Assembly (NCBI RefSeq): GCF_001408515.1
Contig: NZ_CYPR01000018.1
Coordinates: 1-64,000 of the forward strand
Direction: 5' to 3'
Source: Jannaschia seosinensis
Lineage (GTDB): Bacteria > Pseudomonadota > Alphaproteobacteria > Rhodobacterales > Rhodobacteraceae
Length of the DNA: 64,000 nucleotides
The position numbers and the translations under genes were made by a program. Positions 24,007 to 34,124 of the stretch are shown one piece after another. Under the pieces are notes generated by a model. The model saw only the letters and a program-made list of their open reading frames with translations, had not been told where the DNA came from and ran no database searches. Numbering within the stretch: position 1 is the stretch's first letter; every line of letters starts with the position of its first letter.

Positions 24007-24195
24007 GAAATTACTCCGAATCATCGTTGAGCGTTTAAAACCCCACGGGGATGTGATTGTTCCCGCAGTTGCCGGCCTATTTGCACAATTAACGAGAAAC
24101 GGCCAGAGCCCCATTAACCCTAGGCGGTTGCCCGCGCGCCCGCCTGCGGGCATGAAGCGTCGAAACGCACGACGTACAATTCGCAAGGATAAGCC

Positions 24196-25641
24196 ATGAG
24201 ACGCCACCGCAACGTCAAGATCGTCGCTACGCTCGGTCCCGCTTCCAGCGACTACGACATGATTCGTGCGCTCTTCGAGGCGGGCGCGGACGTTTTTCGC
24301 CTCAATATGAGCCACGGAGATCACGACGATATTCGCAGCAGGCACAACATCATCCGCGATATCGAACGCGATCTGGGCCGCCCGATCGCGATCCTCGCCG
24401 ACCTGCAGGGCCCCAAGCTGCGCTGTGGCGTATTCGAGGGTGATTCCGCCGAGATCGAAGAGGGCCAGAGCTTCCGCTTCGACCTCGACGAAACACCGGG
24501 CGACGCCACCCGCGTCCAACTGCCGCACCGTGAGATTTTTGACGCACTTGAGCCGGGAAAGACCCTGCTGGTCAACGACGGCAAGCTGCGCCTGACGGTC
24601 GACAGGTGCGGCGCCGATTTCGCCGAATGCACCGTCGTCACCGGGGGCACCATCTCCAACCGCAAGGGCGTGAACGTGCCCGACGTGGTACTGCCGCTCG
24701 CCGCGCTGTCGGAGAAGGACCGCAAGGACCTCGACTTCGTCTGCGGCCTCGGCGTCGACTGGCTGGCGCTGTCCTTCGTGCAGCGTCGGGCCGATGTCGA
24801 CGAGGCGCGCGACCTCGTGCAGGGCCGCGCGGCGATCCTGTCGAAGATCGAGAAGCCGGCAGCGGTTGCCGCGTTCGATGAGATCCTCGCTGCCTCCGAC
24901 GGCATCATGGTCGCGCGCGGTGATCTGGGCGTCGAATGTCCGGTTCAGGCCGTGCCGCCGATCCAGAAGCGCCTGACCCGCAAGTGCCGCGCCGCGGCAA
25001 AGCCGGTGATCGTGGCGACGCAGATGCTCGAAAGCATGATCGACAGCCCGATGCCCACGCGCGCCGAGGTCTCCGATGTCGCGACCGCCATCTACGAAGG
25101 GGTGGACGCGATCATGCTGTCGGCGGAATCGGCGGCCGGCGCCTATCCGATCGAGGCGGTGCGCACGATGGACAACGTCGCGCGCGAGGTCGAGGGCGAC
25201 GAGGTCTACCGCGAGATCATCGAGGCGAGCCGCTCGTCGAAGCTGACCACCACGGCGGACGGCATCGTGGCGGCCGCGCGCGAAATCGCGGAGACGACGG
25301 ACATCAAGGCGATCTGCGTCTTCTCGCATTCGGGCTCCACCGCGCTGAAGGTCAGCCGGGAACGCCCGCGCGTGCCGATCATCGCCCTGACCCCGATCGC
25401 CAAGACGGCCCGGCGGCTCGTGCTGTCCTGGGGGACCCATTCGGTCGAGACGCAGTCGGTGGAGCGCTTCAAATACGCCGTCGTCTCCGCCGTTCGCGCG
25501 GCCAAGGCGGGCGGTTTCGTCGACCTCCCCGATCAGGTCGTGGTCACTGCCGGCATCCCGTTCAACGTGGCCGGCTCGACGAACATCCTGCGGGTCGCTC
25601 CCTGCGACGAGCGGCTGATCTTCGGGTCCGAAGTCGACTGA
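24196..25641 (+). CDS. pyk: Pyruvate kinase
   Basis: A 481-residue enzyme that makes pyruvate and ATP from phosphoenolpyruvate and ADP. It has VKIVATLGPAS at the N-terminus, FRLNMSHGDH (residues 34-43), LADLQGPKLR (69-78), the catalytic Lys220 in SKIEKP, MVARGDLGVE, and MLSAESAAGAYP. The C-terminal allosteric domain (about 350-481) is present. The ATG at 24196 follows AAGGATAAG. A small membrane-protein gene follows immediately and is likely co-transcribed. Confidence 0.97.
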   Translation: MRRHRNVKIVATLGPASSDYDMIRALFEAGADVFRLNMSHGDHDDIRSRHNIIRDIERDLGRPIAILADLQGPKLRCGVFEGDSAEIEEGQSFRFDLDETPGDATRVQLPHREIFDALEPGKTLLVNDGKLRLTVDRCGADFAECTVVTGGTISNRKGVNVPDVVLPLAALSEKDRKDLDFVCGLGVDWLALSFVQRRADVDEARDLVQGRAAILSKIEKPAAVAAFDEILAASDGIMVARGDLGVECPVQAVPPIQKRLTRKCRAAAKPVIVATQMLESMIDSPMPTRAEVSDVATAIYEGVDAIMLSAESAAGAYPIEAVRTMDNVAREVEGDEVYREIIEASRSSKLTTTADGIVAAAREIAETTDIKAICVFSHSGSTALKVSRERPRVPIIALTPIAKTARRLVLSWGTHSVETQSVERFKYAVVSAVRAAKAGGFVDLPDQVVVTAGIPFNVAGSTNILRVAPCDERLIFGSEVD

Positions 25642-25642
25642 C

Positions 25643-25945
25643 ATGGATCGGGCCGGCGACCTTCTCGCCGCCCTGTCAAACTGGTGGGCGGCACGGCCGC
25701 CCATTCCCGTCCCCGCGCCCCCTGATCCGGCCCTGCTCGCCGTCGCGGCGATCTTGGTGGCGGGGTTGGGCCTGACGGGTCTCGCCGTGGCCGGGACGGA
25801 GCGGCGTCTGTCCTGGCTGTCGCTGGTGATGCTGCTCGCCGGACTCGCGATCCTCTACTGGCTCGCGGAGGCGCACCGGGCGGATCTTGGCCCCCGCGCC
25901 ATGCCCGCGGCCATCGGTGAAATCCTGATGGGGATCCTGCGCTAG
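25643..25945 (+). CDS. Small hypothetical membrane protein (100 aa)
   Basis: A 100-residue protein with two predicted membrane helices, at about residues 29-50 ([20 protein letters not shown]) and 58-76 ([18 protein letters not shown]). The N-terminal stretch is Pro-rich ([12 protein letters not shown]). The ATG lies one base after the pyk stop (TGACATG), so it depends on pyk transcription and probably translation. No known family. The tight coupling supports a real gene, although translation is unproven. Confidence 0.65.
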   Translation: MDRAGDLLAALSNWWAARPPIPVPAPPDPALLAVAAILVAGLGLTGLAVAGTERRLSWLSLVMLLAGLAILYWLAEAHRADLGPRAMPAAIGEILMGILR

Positions 25946-26048
25946 AGCCGCTTGCCACCTCGCGACATCCCCGCTACACGGCCCGCTCGAATACCCGCAC
26001 GCCCGGCGATTGGGATGCCGAGGCGCGCGTTGCAGCAAGGAGCCCGAA

Positions 26049-26249
26049 ATGCCCAAGATGAAGACCAAGTCGAGCGCCAAGAAGCGCTTCAAGGTGACCG
26101 CGACGGGCAAGGTGCTCGCCGGCCAGGCCGGCAAGCGCCACGGCATGATCAAGCGCCACAAGAAATTCATCCGCGATGCCCGCGGCCTGACCACCCTGTC
26201 CGAGCCGGACGCCAAGATCGTCAAGGGCTTTATGCCCTACGATCGCTGA
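26049..26249 (+). CDS. rpmI: 50S ribosomal protein L35
   Basis: A 66-residue basic protein starting [14 protein letters not shown], the diagnostic L35 N-terminus, and containing [18 protein letters not shown]. The ATG at 26049 follows AAGGAGCCCGAA. rplT begins 12 bp after the stop, the universal rpmI-rplT pairing. infC, often upstream, is not in this window. Confidence 0.98.
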   Translation: MPKMKTKSSAKKRFKVTATGKVLAGQAGKRHGMIKRHKKFIRDARGLTTLSEPDAKIVKGFMPYDR

Positions 26250-26261
26250 GGAGGATCGGAT

Positions 26262-26621
26262 ATGTCCCGAGTTACGTCCGGCAAGGTCACCCATGCCCGC
26301 CATAAGAAGGTCCTGACCGCCGCCAAAGGCTATTACGGCCGTCGGTCCAAGACCTTCCGCACCGCCACGCAGGCTGTGGACAAGGCGAACCAGTACGCCA
26401 CCCGCGACCGCAAGAACCGCAAGCGCAACTTCCGCGCGCTGTGGATCCAGCGGATCAACGCGGCCGTGCGCGCGCATGATGCCGAAATGAGCTATTCGCG
26501 CTTCATCAACGCGCTGTCCAAGGCCGGGATCGAGGTCGACCGCAAGGTTCTCGCCGATCTCGCGGTGCACGAGCCTGACGCCTTCGCCGCCATCGTGGAG
26601 CAGGCCAAGGCCGCGGCTTGA
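26262..26621 (+). CDS. rplT: 50S ribosomal protein L20
   Basis: A 119-residue rRNA-binding protein needed early in 50S assembly. [31 protein letters not shown] at the N-terminus and [20 protein letters not shown] are L20 signatures. It has good ribosome-site spacing (GAGGAGGATCGGAT). A rho-independent terminator follows 30 bp downstream, ending the rpmI-rplT operon. Confidence 0.98.
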   Translation: MSRVTSGKVTHARHKKVLTAAKGYYGRRSKTFRTATQAVDKANQYATRDRKNRKRNFRALWIQRINAAVRAHDAEMSYSRFINALSKAGIEVDRKVLADLAVHEPDAFAAIVEQAKAAA

Positions 26622-26651
26622 ATCACCCGTTGAAAGCAAGACATCCGAGTC

Positions 26652-26675
26652 GGGGTCCCTCACGGGGCCCCTTTT
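26652..26675 (+). terminator. Rho-independent terminator after rplT
   Basis: GGGGTCCC (26652-26659) pairs with GGGGCCCC (26664-26671) with one G-U pair, around a TCAC loop. TTTT follows directly at 26672-26675. Position and T run make this a convincing intrinsic terminator for rpmI-rplT. Confidence 0.85.
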
Positions 26676-26880
26676 CACGTTCCGGGGGCACCTGATTGGC
26701 TGTGCAAGCGGTGCACCCGCCTGATCTGTCTCCCTCGCAAGCAAGGTGCAGGTCGGTCCAATGGGGCACCCTCGCCACCGCGCCGCGCGAAGCCGAACCT
26801 TCCGCCGCGCCGGCGGCGTCAGCGGTTGCGGGGGCGGGGCGCGCAGGCTAGCTAGCGGCCGTTATCGAACGGAGCCACGC

Positions 26881-27945
26881 ATGGACGATCTGCGCGACAA
26901 GTACCTCACCCGGATTGCCGATGCCGGCGACGAGGCCGCGCTTGAGGCCGTGCGTCTGGAGGCGGTCGGCAAGAAGGGCGAGGTTGCGCTGAAGATGCGC
27001 GAGCTCGGCCGGATGACCCCCGAAGAGCGGCAACAGGTCGGCCCCGCGCTCAACGCCCTCAAGGACGAGATCAACTCCGCCATCGCCGCGCGCAAGGCCG
27101 GGCTGGAGGATGCCGCCCTCGACGAGCGGCTGCGAGGCGAATGGCTCGACGTCACGCTGCCCGCGCGAACTCGTCGGCGGGGCAGCATCCATCCCGTCAG
27201 CCAGGTCACCGAGGAGGTCACCGCGATCTTCGCCGATATGGGGTTCAGCGTCGCCGAAGGCCCCCAGATCGAGACGGACTGGTACAATTTCGACGCGCTC
27301 AACATCCCCGGCCATCACCCCGCGCGCGCCGAGATGGACACGTTCTACATGGCGCGCGCGGAGGGCGACGACCGGCCGCCCCACGTCCTGCGCACCCATA
27401 CTTCGCCGGTGCAGATCCGCGCGATGGAGGCCACCGGCGCACCCCTGCGGGTGATCTGCCCCGGCCGGGTTTACCGCGCCGATTACGACCAGACCCACAC
27501 GCCGATGTTCCATCAGGTCGAAGGCATGGCCATCGACCGCGACATCTCCATGGCGAATCTGAAATGGTGCCTGGAGGAGTTCTGCCGCGCGTTCTTCGAG
27601 GTCGACGACATCGCCCTGCGGTTTCGCGCTTCGCACTTCCCTTTCACCGAACCCTCGGCCGAGGTGGATATCCGCTGCTCCTGGGAGGGCGGAACGCTCA
27701 AGCTGGGCGAAGGCGACGATTGGCTGGAAATCCTCGGCTCCGGCATGGTCCATCCGAAGGTGCTCGCGGCCGGCGGCATTGACCCGGATGTCTGGCAGGG
27801 CTTCGCCTTCGGCATGGGCATCGACCGGATCGCGATGCTGAAATACGGCATCCCCGACCTGCGGGCCTTCTTCGACAGCGATCTGCGCTGGCTGCGCCAT
27901 TACGGCTTCGGCGCGCTGCAGGCACCGACGCGGCACGCCGGGTAA
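26881..27945 (+). CDS. pheS: Phenylalanine--tRNA ligase alpha subunit
   Basis: A 354-residue class II aminoacyl-tRNA synthetase subunit that charges tRNA-Phe together with PheT. It has the N-terminal coiled-coil arm (1-95), [17 protein letters not shown], motif 1 [16 protein letters not shown], motif 2 around [10 protein letters not shown] and motif 3 [19 protein letters not shown]. The ATG at 26881 follows GGAGCCACGC. Unusually, pheT is not the next gene: a chemoreceptor-like gene starts 54 bp after the stop. pheT must lie elsewhere, or beyond the regions seen. Confidence 0.97.
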   Translation: MDDLRDKYLTRIADAGDEAALEAVRLEAVGKKGEVALKMRELGRMTPEERQQVGPALNALKDEINSAIAARKAGLEDAALDERLRGEWLDVTLPARTRRRGSIHPVSQVTEEVTAIFADMGFSVAEGPQIETDWYNFDALNIPGHHPARAEMDTFYMARAEGDDRPPHVLRTHTSPVQIRAMEATGAPLRVICPGRVYRADYDQTHTPMFHQVEGMAIDRDISMANLKWCLEEFCRAFFEVDDIALRFRASHFPFTEPSAEVDIRCSWEGGTLKLGEGDDWLEILGSGMVHPKVLAAGGIDPDVWQGFAFGMGIDRIAMLKYGIPDLRAFFDSDLRWLRHYGFGALQAPTRHAG

Positions 27946-27999
27946 CCCTTCGTCAACTTCCGCTTGGTAGCCTTCCCGGCACGTGGACCGGGAGCCGAG

Positions 28000-28743
28000 A
28001 TGAACGCAATACAAGGGTTTCCCGTAGGTCCTGTAGCCGGGAATCCCGACGACGTTGCCAGCAGCCTGATGGCGCTCATCGGGCGCACACGCGGCTACGC
28101 GCTCAACATCGGGGCGCTGGCCGTGATCTGCGCGACCGCCGCGACGCAGGAAGAGCGGTCCGACGCGGCGGAGGACCTGTCCGATTATTGCGGCCGGTTC
28201 CATGGCGCGATGGAGCAGGCGCTCCGCGATGGTACGTCATTCGCAGACATGGACAAGATCAAGCCGCAGCAACAGGCCATTCAGACATTCCTCGACCGGA
28301 TCGAGACGCTTCCGGATCGGGCCATGTGCTTCGACCGGGCGGAGGCGGTGGCGCTGGCGAACATGGCCCGGCAGGAGGTTCTCCAAGCGATCTACGACCT
28401 CATCGCGCATGTGCAGGAGCGTCAGGATGCGCGCCTGAGCAAGCAGATCGAACAGATGGCCGAGCGGAGCGCCCTGCTGGACAGGATGACCCGGGATATG
28501 AGCCGCATCAGCCGCATGATCGGGATGGTCTCGATCAACGCCTCCGTCGAAGCAGCGCGCGCCGGCGGCGAATCGGGCCGTACATTCAAGGTTATTTCCG
28601 CCGAAATGCGGGGCCTCGCTACGCAATCATCGCAACTTGTGGCCGAAATGCGCAGCCGCCTCGGCGACGACGCGCACGCACAGACGGCCTCGGGCGAGGA
28701 AGGTCAGCGCAGCAATCGCGCCAGCAGGTCCGCATCGATGTAG
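28000..28743 (+). CDS. Soluble protein with chemoreceptor (MCP) signalling hairpin
   Basis: A 247-residue protein without membrane helices. The N-terminal 150 residues are helical and unrecognised. Residues 165-220 match the tip of methyl-accepting chemotaxis proteins, with IGMVSINASVEAARAGGESGR-like sequence where INAxVEAARAGExGRGF is expected, then VISAEMRGLATQSSQLV. This is the CheA/CheW-binding hairpin, but the flanking adaptation helices are very short. A direct role in chemotaxis is therefore uncertain and it may be a scaffold. The ATG at 28000 has GGGAGCCGAG upstream. Its last 40 bp overlap the convergent transglycosylase gene. Confidence 0.75.
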   Translation: MNAIQGFPVGPVAGNPDDVASSLMALIGRTRGYALNIGALAVICATAATQEERSDAAEDLSDYCGRFHGAMEQALRDGTSFADMDKIKPQQQAIQTFLDRIETLPDRAMCFDRAEAVALANMARQEVLQAIYDLIAHVQERQDARLSKQIEQMAERSALLDRMTRDMSRISRMIGMVSINASVEAARAGGESGRTFKVISAEMRGLATQSSQLVAEMRSRLGDDAHAQTASGEEGQRSNRASRSASM

Positions 28744-29909
28744 CCATCGGGAGCCAGCCCTTCGGAGGCCTGCCAACGCTGGATCGCGTCCAGCGTGTCC
28801 GGCCCGATCCGCGCATCGATCCGCAGCGGATCGAACCCAGCGGCGCGCAACCCCTCCTGCAGCGCGATCCGCTCGTCATAGCTCAGCGCGCGATCCCCGC
28901 GAGGCCAGCCGCCGACCAGCGGCCCGCCCCCGGCGAGACGGTCGGAGAGATGCCCCACGGCAATCACATAGGCGTCGGCGGTGTTGTAGCTCTCGAGCGC
29001 GCGAAAGTTGCCATAGGTGGCAAAGGCCGCGCCCTCGTGCCCCCCCGGCACGCGAATGGAGATCGGTCCCGCCTCCGGCAGCGGCGCACCCGTCGCCGTC
29101 CGCACCCCGAGGGCAGCCCATTCCGGTGCGGTCTTCTCAACCCGCTCGCCGGTGAGGCGATAGTCGAACCCCTCGGGCAGGATGACCTCCGCGCCCCATG
29201 GCTGCCCTGAAACCCAGCCGTTCGCGACGAGATAGGCCGCAGTCGATGCCAGCGCGTCGGCCGGATCGGCACCCCAGATGTCGCGGCGACCGTCGCCGTC
29301 ATGATCGACCGCATGTGCATGCCACGACGAAGGCAGGAACTGCGTGTGGCCCATGGCACCGGCCCAGGAGCCGCGCAGATCGGCCCGCGCGGCCTCGCCC
29401 TGATCGAGGATTCGCAGCGCATCGAGAAGCTGCTCCTCGAAAAACGCCCCCCGCCGCGAATCAGCAGCCAGCGTCGCCAGCGCCGAAAGCGTCGGCGTGT
29501 CGCCGCGCACCGCGCCGTAGCTCGTCTCCAGCCCCCAGATCGCCGCCACGACCTCGCGCGGAACACCGTGCCGGGCCTCGATCACGTCGAAAGTCGCGGC
29601 GTGGCGGTCCAGTGCCTGACGCCCGTTGCGCACGCGCGTATCGCTCGCGGCCGCGTCGAGATAGTCCCAGATGGTCTTGGTGAACTCCGACTGCCGGCGG
29701 TCGAGGCGGATCACGTTGGGCAGGTATTCCACATCCGCCATCGCCGCATCGAAGGTCGGGGCGGTGAGCCCGGCGGCCAACGCCCGGTCGCGAAATCCGG
29801 CCACCCATTCGGCGAAGGGAAACGCCTCCGCCCGCTCCGGGCGTGCCACCGGCCGGATGTCTGCCGCGGCGGGCAGGGCGAGGAACAGCAACACCAGTAA
29901 CGCGCGCAT
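28704..29909 (-). CDS. Lytic murein transglycosylase (MltB/SLT2-like) with peptidoglycan-binding domain
   Basis: A 401-residue periplasmic enzyme that cleaves the MurNAc-GlcNAc bond with 1,6-anhydro product. The signal peptide is MRALLVLLFLALPAAA. The SLT2 domain (about 33-320) has the catalytic Glu128 in IWGLETSYG, and also GAMGHTQFLPSSW and DGRRDIWGADPADAL. A C-terminal PG_binding_1 domain (about 340-401) ends IDADLLARLLR. Start choice: ATG at 29909 puts the signal peptide at the N-terminus; ATG at 29936 is also possible. There is no lipobox, so it is likely soluble in the periplasm. Confidence 0.92.
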   Translation of the reverse strand: MRALLVLLFLALPAAADIRPVARPERAEAFPFAEWVAGFRDRALAAGLTAPTFDAAMADVEYLPNVIRLDRRQSEFTKTIWDYLDAAASDTRVRNGRQALDRHAATFDVIEARHGVPREVVAAIWGLETSYGAVRGDTPTLSALATLAADSRRGAFFEEQLLDALRILDQGEAARADLRGSWAGAMGHTQFLPSSWHAHAVDHDGDGRRDIWGADPADALASTAAYLVANGWVSGQPWGAEVILPEGFDYRLTGERVEKTAPEWAALGVRTATGAPLPEAGPISIRVPGGHEGAAFATYGNFRALESYNTADAYVIAVGHLSDRLAGGGPLVGGWPRGDRALSYDERIALQEGLRAAGFDPLRIDARIGPDTLDAIQRWQASEGLAPDGYIDADLLARLLR

Positions 29910-29974
29910 CGGAATACCTGTGGGTCGGAAAGACATCCGCGAGTCTAGCGGCTCGGGCGGCGAACGAAACCCCG

Positions 29975-32236
29975 TCAGCGCCGCTTGGCGCGACCACGCC
30001 CCGGCGCCTTGCGCAGCTTGCCCTTCTTCGGCTTGCTCGCGCCGGAGGGGCGACCGCGTCCGCGTCCCTTCGGCCGCATCCGTTCCCCCTCGATCGACAG
30101 AAGCTCCAGCGTCAGACCCCCGGTCACCGGCACCGCCTCGGCCAAACGCACGGTTACCCGCTGGCCCAGTCCGATCTCCGTGCCGCTCTCGGTGCCGGTC
30201 AACACCTGCGCATCCCGGTCGTAGCGGAAATACTCCGCCCCGAGCGAGCGCACCGGGATCAGTCCGTCGGCGCCCGTCTCGTCGAGCTTCACGAATACGC
30301 CGAATGCCTGCACCCCCGAGATGCGGCCGGTGAACTCGGCCCCCACCTGATCGGCCAGAAACGCGGCGAGATAGCGGTCGTTCGTGTCCCGCTCGGCCAC
30401 CATCGACCGGCGCTCCGCCTCGCTGATGGCCTTGGCGGTGGCGTCAAGCAACTCGATCTCGCTCTCCGACAGCCCGTCCTTTGCGGGATCCGGCCCCCAT
30501 CCATGCGCCGTGATCAGCGCGCGGTGCACCACGAGGTCCGCATAGCGTCGGATCGGCGAGGTGAAATGCGCGTAGGACCGCAGCGCGAGGCCGAAATGCC
30601 CCAGATGGACCGGCGCGTAATAGGCCTGCTGCATCGCGCGCAGCGTCGACATGGAGATCAGCTCCGACAGCTCCGTCCCCGCCGCATCCCGCAGCAGCCG
30701 GTTCAGCGCGGCCGTGCGCAGGACCTGACCCTTGGGCAGCGAAAAGCCCGACGCCTGCGCCGTCTCGCGCAGGCTCTCGATCCGGTCAGCCTCCGGCTCC
30801 TCGTGGACGCGGAAGAGGAGGGGGACACGCCGGGCGATCAACTCCTCGGCGGTGGCGACGTTGGCGAGGATCATGAACTCCTCGATCAGCCGGTGCGCAT
30901 CGAGCCGGTCCTTGAAGGCGACCGACGTCACCTCGCCCGTCTCGCTCAACTCGATCCGCCGCTCCGGCAGGTCGAGGTCCAGCGGCTCACGCGCGGCACG
31001 CGCGCGGCGCAGCGCGCCATAGGCGGCGTAGAGCGGGCGGATGACATCGTCGAGCAGGGGCGCGGTGCGGTCGTTCGGATCGCCGTCGAACGCGGCCTGC
31101 ACCTCCTCGTAATGCAGGCTCGCGGGTGAGCGCATGAGCCCGCGGTGGAACAGCGCCTCGATCAGGCGCCCGTCCTCGGTCACGCGCATCCGCACCGCGA
31201 TGCAGGCACGCTCCACCCCCTCGTGCAGCGAACACAGATCGCCCGACAGCGCATCGGGCAGCATCGGCACCACGCGATCGGGGAAGTAGGTGGAGTTGCC
31301 GCGCAGCAGCGCCTCCCGGTCGAGCGCGGAGCCCGGCGTGACGTAAGCCGCGACATCCGCAATCGCGACCCAGATGACATGGCCGCCGGGGTTCTTCGGG
31401 TCGTCATCGGCATGGGCGTAGCAGGCATCGTCGTGATCACGTGCATCCGACGGGTCGATGGTGACGAGCGGCAGGTCCCGCAGATCGGTCCGCTCGCCCA
31501 GCACCGGAGGCTCCGCCGCCTCGGCCTCGGCAATGGCGTCGTCCGGAAACTCGTCGCGCAGGCCGTGCTGGTGGATGGCGATCAGGCTGACCGCCTTCGC
31601 CGCGCCGGGATCGCCCAGCCGTGTGACGACCTTGGCCTTCGGCAGGCCCATCCGCCCCTTCGGCCCGCTCTGCTCCGCCTCGACCAGCTCGCCATCGCGG
31701 GCGTCGCCCGTCGCGCCGGAGGGGACCAGCCATTCCCGGTCGACACCCTTGTCAATCGGCTCGATCCGTCCGCCCTCCGAGGTGCGGCGGAAGATGCCCA
31801 GCACCTTGCGCGGCCCGGTCGAAAGCCTGCGGATCAGGCGTCCCTCGTGGGAATGATCCTCGTCCTCCACCTCCGTCAGGCGCGCCAGAACGCGGTCCCC
31901 CTCGGCCAGCGCGGGGTCCCCCTCCTTGGGGATGAACAGGATGCGCGGCTCGGGCTCGTCGCCCTGCCAATCATGCGGTGCGAGGAACAGATCACCATCC
32001 GGATCCGTGCCCACCACGCGCAGCACCGAGACGGGGGGCAGGCGGTTCGGATCGTCGTAGGACCGTTTGCGCTTCGTCAGGTGCCCCTCGGCCTCGAGCT
32101 CCTTGAGGAGACGCTTGAGGTCGATTCGGGCGGCGCCCTTGATGCCGAACGCCTTTGCGACGTCACGCTTGGAGGTGAGGGCGGGATTGTCGGCGATCCA
32201 TTGCAGGATGTCCGCTTTGGTAGGTAGCTGGCTCAT
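29975..32236 (-). CDS. rnr: Ribonuclease R
   Basis: A 753-residue 3'-5' exoribonuclease of the RNB family that degrades structured RNA and takes part in rRNA quality control. It has an N-terminal winged-helix region (1-70), cold-shock domains, and the RNB catalytic core with TIDPSDARDHDDACY and HFTSPIRRYADLVVHRAL. The S1 domain contains GRISGVQAFGVFVKLDETGADGLIP, and a basic Lys/Arg-rich tail from about residue 720 probably binds RNA. The length fits RNase R rather than RNase II. It is followed by the transglycosylase gene in the same direction. Confidence 0.97.
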   Translation of the reverse strand: MSQLPTKADILQWIADNPALTSKRDVAKAFGIKGAARIDLKRLLKELEAEGHLTKRKRSYDDPNRLPPVSVLRVVGTDPDGDLFLAPHDWQGDEPEPRILFIPKEGDPALAEGDRVLARLTEVEDEDHSHEGRLIRRLSTGPRKVLGIFRRTSEGGRIEPIDKGVDREWLVPSGATGDARDGELVEAEQSGPKGRMGLPKAKVVTRLGDPGAAKAVSLIAIHQHGLRDEFPDDAIAEAEAAEPPVLGERTDLRDLPLVTIDPSDARDHDDACYAHADDDPKNPGGHVIWVAIADVAAYVTPGSALDREALLRGNSTYFPDRVVPMLPDALSGDLCSLHEGVERACIAVRMRVTEDGRLIEALFHRGLMRSPASLHYEEVQAAFDGDPNDRTAPLLDDVIRPLYAAYGALRRARAAREPLDLDLPERRIELSETGEVTSVAFKDRLDAHRLIEEFMILANVATAEELIARRVPLLFRVHEEPEADRIESLRETAQASGFSLPKGQVLRTAALNRLLRDAAGTELSELISMSTLRAMQQAYYAPVHLGHFGLALRSYAHFTSPIRRYADLVVHRALITAHGWGPDPAKDGLSESEIELLDATAKAISEAERRSMVAERDTNDRYLAAFLADQVGAEFTGRISGVQAFGVFVKLDETGADGLIPVRSLGAEYFRYDRDAQVLTGTESGTEIGLGQRVTVRLAEAVPVTGGLTLELLSIEGERMRPKGRGRGRPSGASKPKKGKLRKAPGRGRAKRR

Positions 32237-32279
32237 GGTGGGGGAGCTAGCACGCGACCCCCGTCTTATCCATGCCGGC

Positions 32280-34073
32280 TCAACGGCGACCGAACAGACG
32301 TTCGATATCGGCGAGCTTCAGCTCCACATAGGTGGGCCGCCCGTGATTGCACTGCCCGGAAGCGGGGGTGCGCTCCATCTCGCGCAGCAGGGCATTCATC
32401 TCGTCGGCGCCCATCTGGCGACCGGACCGGACGGAGCCGTGGCAGGCCATGCGGCTCAGGATCGCGTCGAGCCGGGCCTGAAGCGTCAGCGGATCGCTTT
32501 CCTCCTCGGCCTCGATCTCCTCGGCGATGTCGAGAAGAAGCGCGCGGGCGGAGCAATTGCCGAGCGTCGCCGGCGTCTCGCGCACCGCGACGGCTCCCGG
32601 CCCGAACGGCTCCAGCACGAGGCCGAGGCGGCCGAGGTCCAGCTCCAGAAGCCGCTCGGCCAGTTCGCCGATCTCGACCACTTCGGGGATCAGAAGCGCC
32701 TGCGTCCGGATCCCGCGATCCGCCATCTGCGCCTTCAGCCCCTCATAGACCAGCCGCTCATGCGCGGCATGCTGATCGACGAGAACGAAGCCGTCCTGCG
32801 TCTGCGCTATGATCCAGTTGCCGTGAAGTTGCGCGCGCGCAGCGCCGAGCGGCCGGGCCGCGTCCTCCTGCCGGGGCTCGGGCTCCACGCGTGCGGAGGG
32901 GGCCTCCGCGAGGCCGGGCATCTGGGCGGCATAAGCGGTCGCGCGGGCAGCCTGCGACGGGCGGTCCATCTGGTAGACCGGCGCTTTGGGCCGCTCGGGC
33001 GCCATCTTGCCCAGCGTGTCGTCGGCGACGGTGGTCGACGCCCGGTGGCCGGCCTCGGCCAGCGCATGACGAACCCCCGCCACGATCAGGCCGCGCACCA
33101 CGCCCGCATCGCGAAACCGCACCTCCGTCTTGGCCGGATGCACATTGCAATCGACCAGAACCGGATCGCAATCGAGGTAGAGCGCCGCGACCGCGTGCCG
33201 ATCCTTGGCCAGCACGTCCATATAGGCCCCGCGAAGCGCGCCAGTCAGCATCCGGTCGCGCACCGGGCGGCCGTTGACGAAGAGATATTGATGCACCGCA
33301 TTGCCGCGCGAATAGGTCGGCAGCGCCGCCTGACCCGACAGGCGCACGCCGTCGCGCTCCGCCTCCAGCGTCAGGGAATTGGCGCCGAAATCGCGGCCGA
33401 TGATCGCGGCCAGACGCTCCGCCCGGTCGGAGGCGGCATCGGCGCGGAACAGCACGCGATCGCCCCCGTCCGACACGTCGCGCAGGGTGAAGGCCACGCC
33501 CGGTTCCGCCATGGCGAGGCGGCGGAGCGCATCGGTCACCGCCATCGCCTCGGAGCGCTCGGATTTCAGGAACTTCAGCCGCGCGGGCGTGGCGTGAAAC
33601 AGATCGCGCAACTCGACCACGGTACCGGCGCGCAGCGCGGCGGGGCGCGGCGGCGCGATCCGGCCGCCGGAGACCTGGATCTGCGCGGCCTCCGATGCGC
33701 CCTCGGCGCGGGACGTGATCGTCAGCCGCCCGACCGCGCCCAGCGACGGCAGCGCCTCGCCGCGAAAGCCAAACGTGTGGATGTTGAGCAGGTCGCTGCC
33801 GTCGATCTTGGAGGTCGCATGCCGCGACAGGGCCAGTTCCAGATCGTCGGCGTCAATGCCGTGCCCGTCATCGGTGACGCGAATCAGGGTCCGACCCCCG
33901 TCGGCAATCTCGACCGAAATCCGCCGGGCCCGCGCGTCGAGCGCGTTTTCCACCAACTCCTTCACCGCCGAGGCAGGACGTTCGACCACCTCGCCCGCGG
34001 CAATGCGGTTCGTCGCCGCCTCGTCAAGCTGCCGGATGCGTGGCAGCATCATATTGCGGTCGGTCGCGCCCAT
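32280..34073 (-). CDS. mutL: DNA mismatch repair protein MutL
   Basis: A 597-residue GHKL ATPase that couples MutS recognition to strand processing. N-terminal motifs are [35 protein letters not shown] and [13 protein letters not shown]. The C-terminal endonuclease motif [12 protein letters not shown] (near residue 430) fits DQHA-x2-E-x4-E. With ACHGSVRSG and [11 protein letters not shown] it indicates a MutL with intrinsic nicking activity, as in organisms without MutH. It starts 51 bp downstream of the M16 gene in the same direction and is 43 bp from rnr. Confidence 0.97.
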   Translation of the reverse strand: MGATDRNMMLPRIRQLDEAATNRIAAGEVVERPASAVKELVENALDARARRISVEIADGGRTLIRVTDDGHGIDADDLELALSRHATSKIDGSDLLNIHTFGFRGEALPSLGAVGRLTITSRAEGASEAAQIQVSGGRIAPPRPAALRAGTVVELRDLFHATPARLKFLKSERSEAMAVTDALRRLAMAEPGVAFTLRDVSDGGDRVLFRADAASDRAERLAAIIGRDFGANSLTLEAERDGVRLSGQAALPTYSRGNAVHQYLFVNGRPVRDRMLTGALRGAYMDVLAKDRHAVAALYLDCDPVLVDCNVHPAKTEVRFRDAGVVRGLIVAGVRHALAEAGHRASTTVADDTLGKMAPERPKAPVYQMDRPSQAARATAYAAQMPGLAEAPSARVEPEPRQEDAARPLGAARAQLHGNWIIAQTQDGFVLVDQHAAHERLVYEGLKAQMADRGIRTQALLIPEVVEIGELAERLLELDLGRLGLVLEPFGPGAVAVRETPATLGNCSARALLLDIAEEIEAEEESDPLTLQARLDAILSRMACHGSVRSGRQMGADEMNALLREMERTPASGQCNHGRPTYVELKLADIERLFGRR

Positions 34074-34124
34074 GGCGCAACCGCTAGCACGGACGCCCCC
34101 CGCTCGGCCAGATCGGAAGACCGT

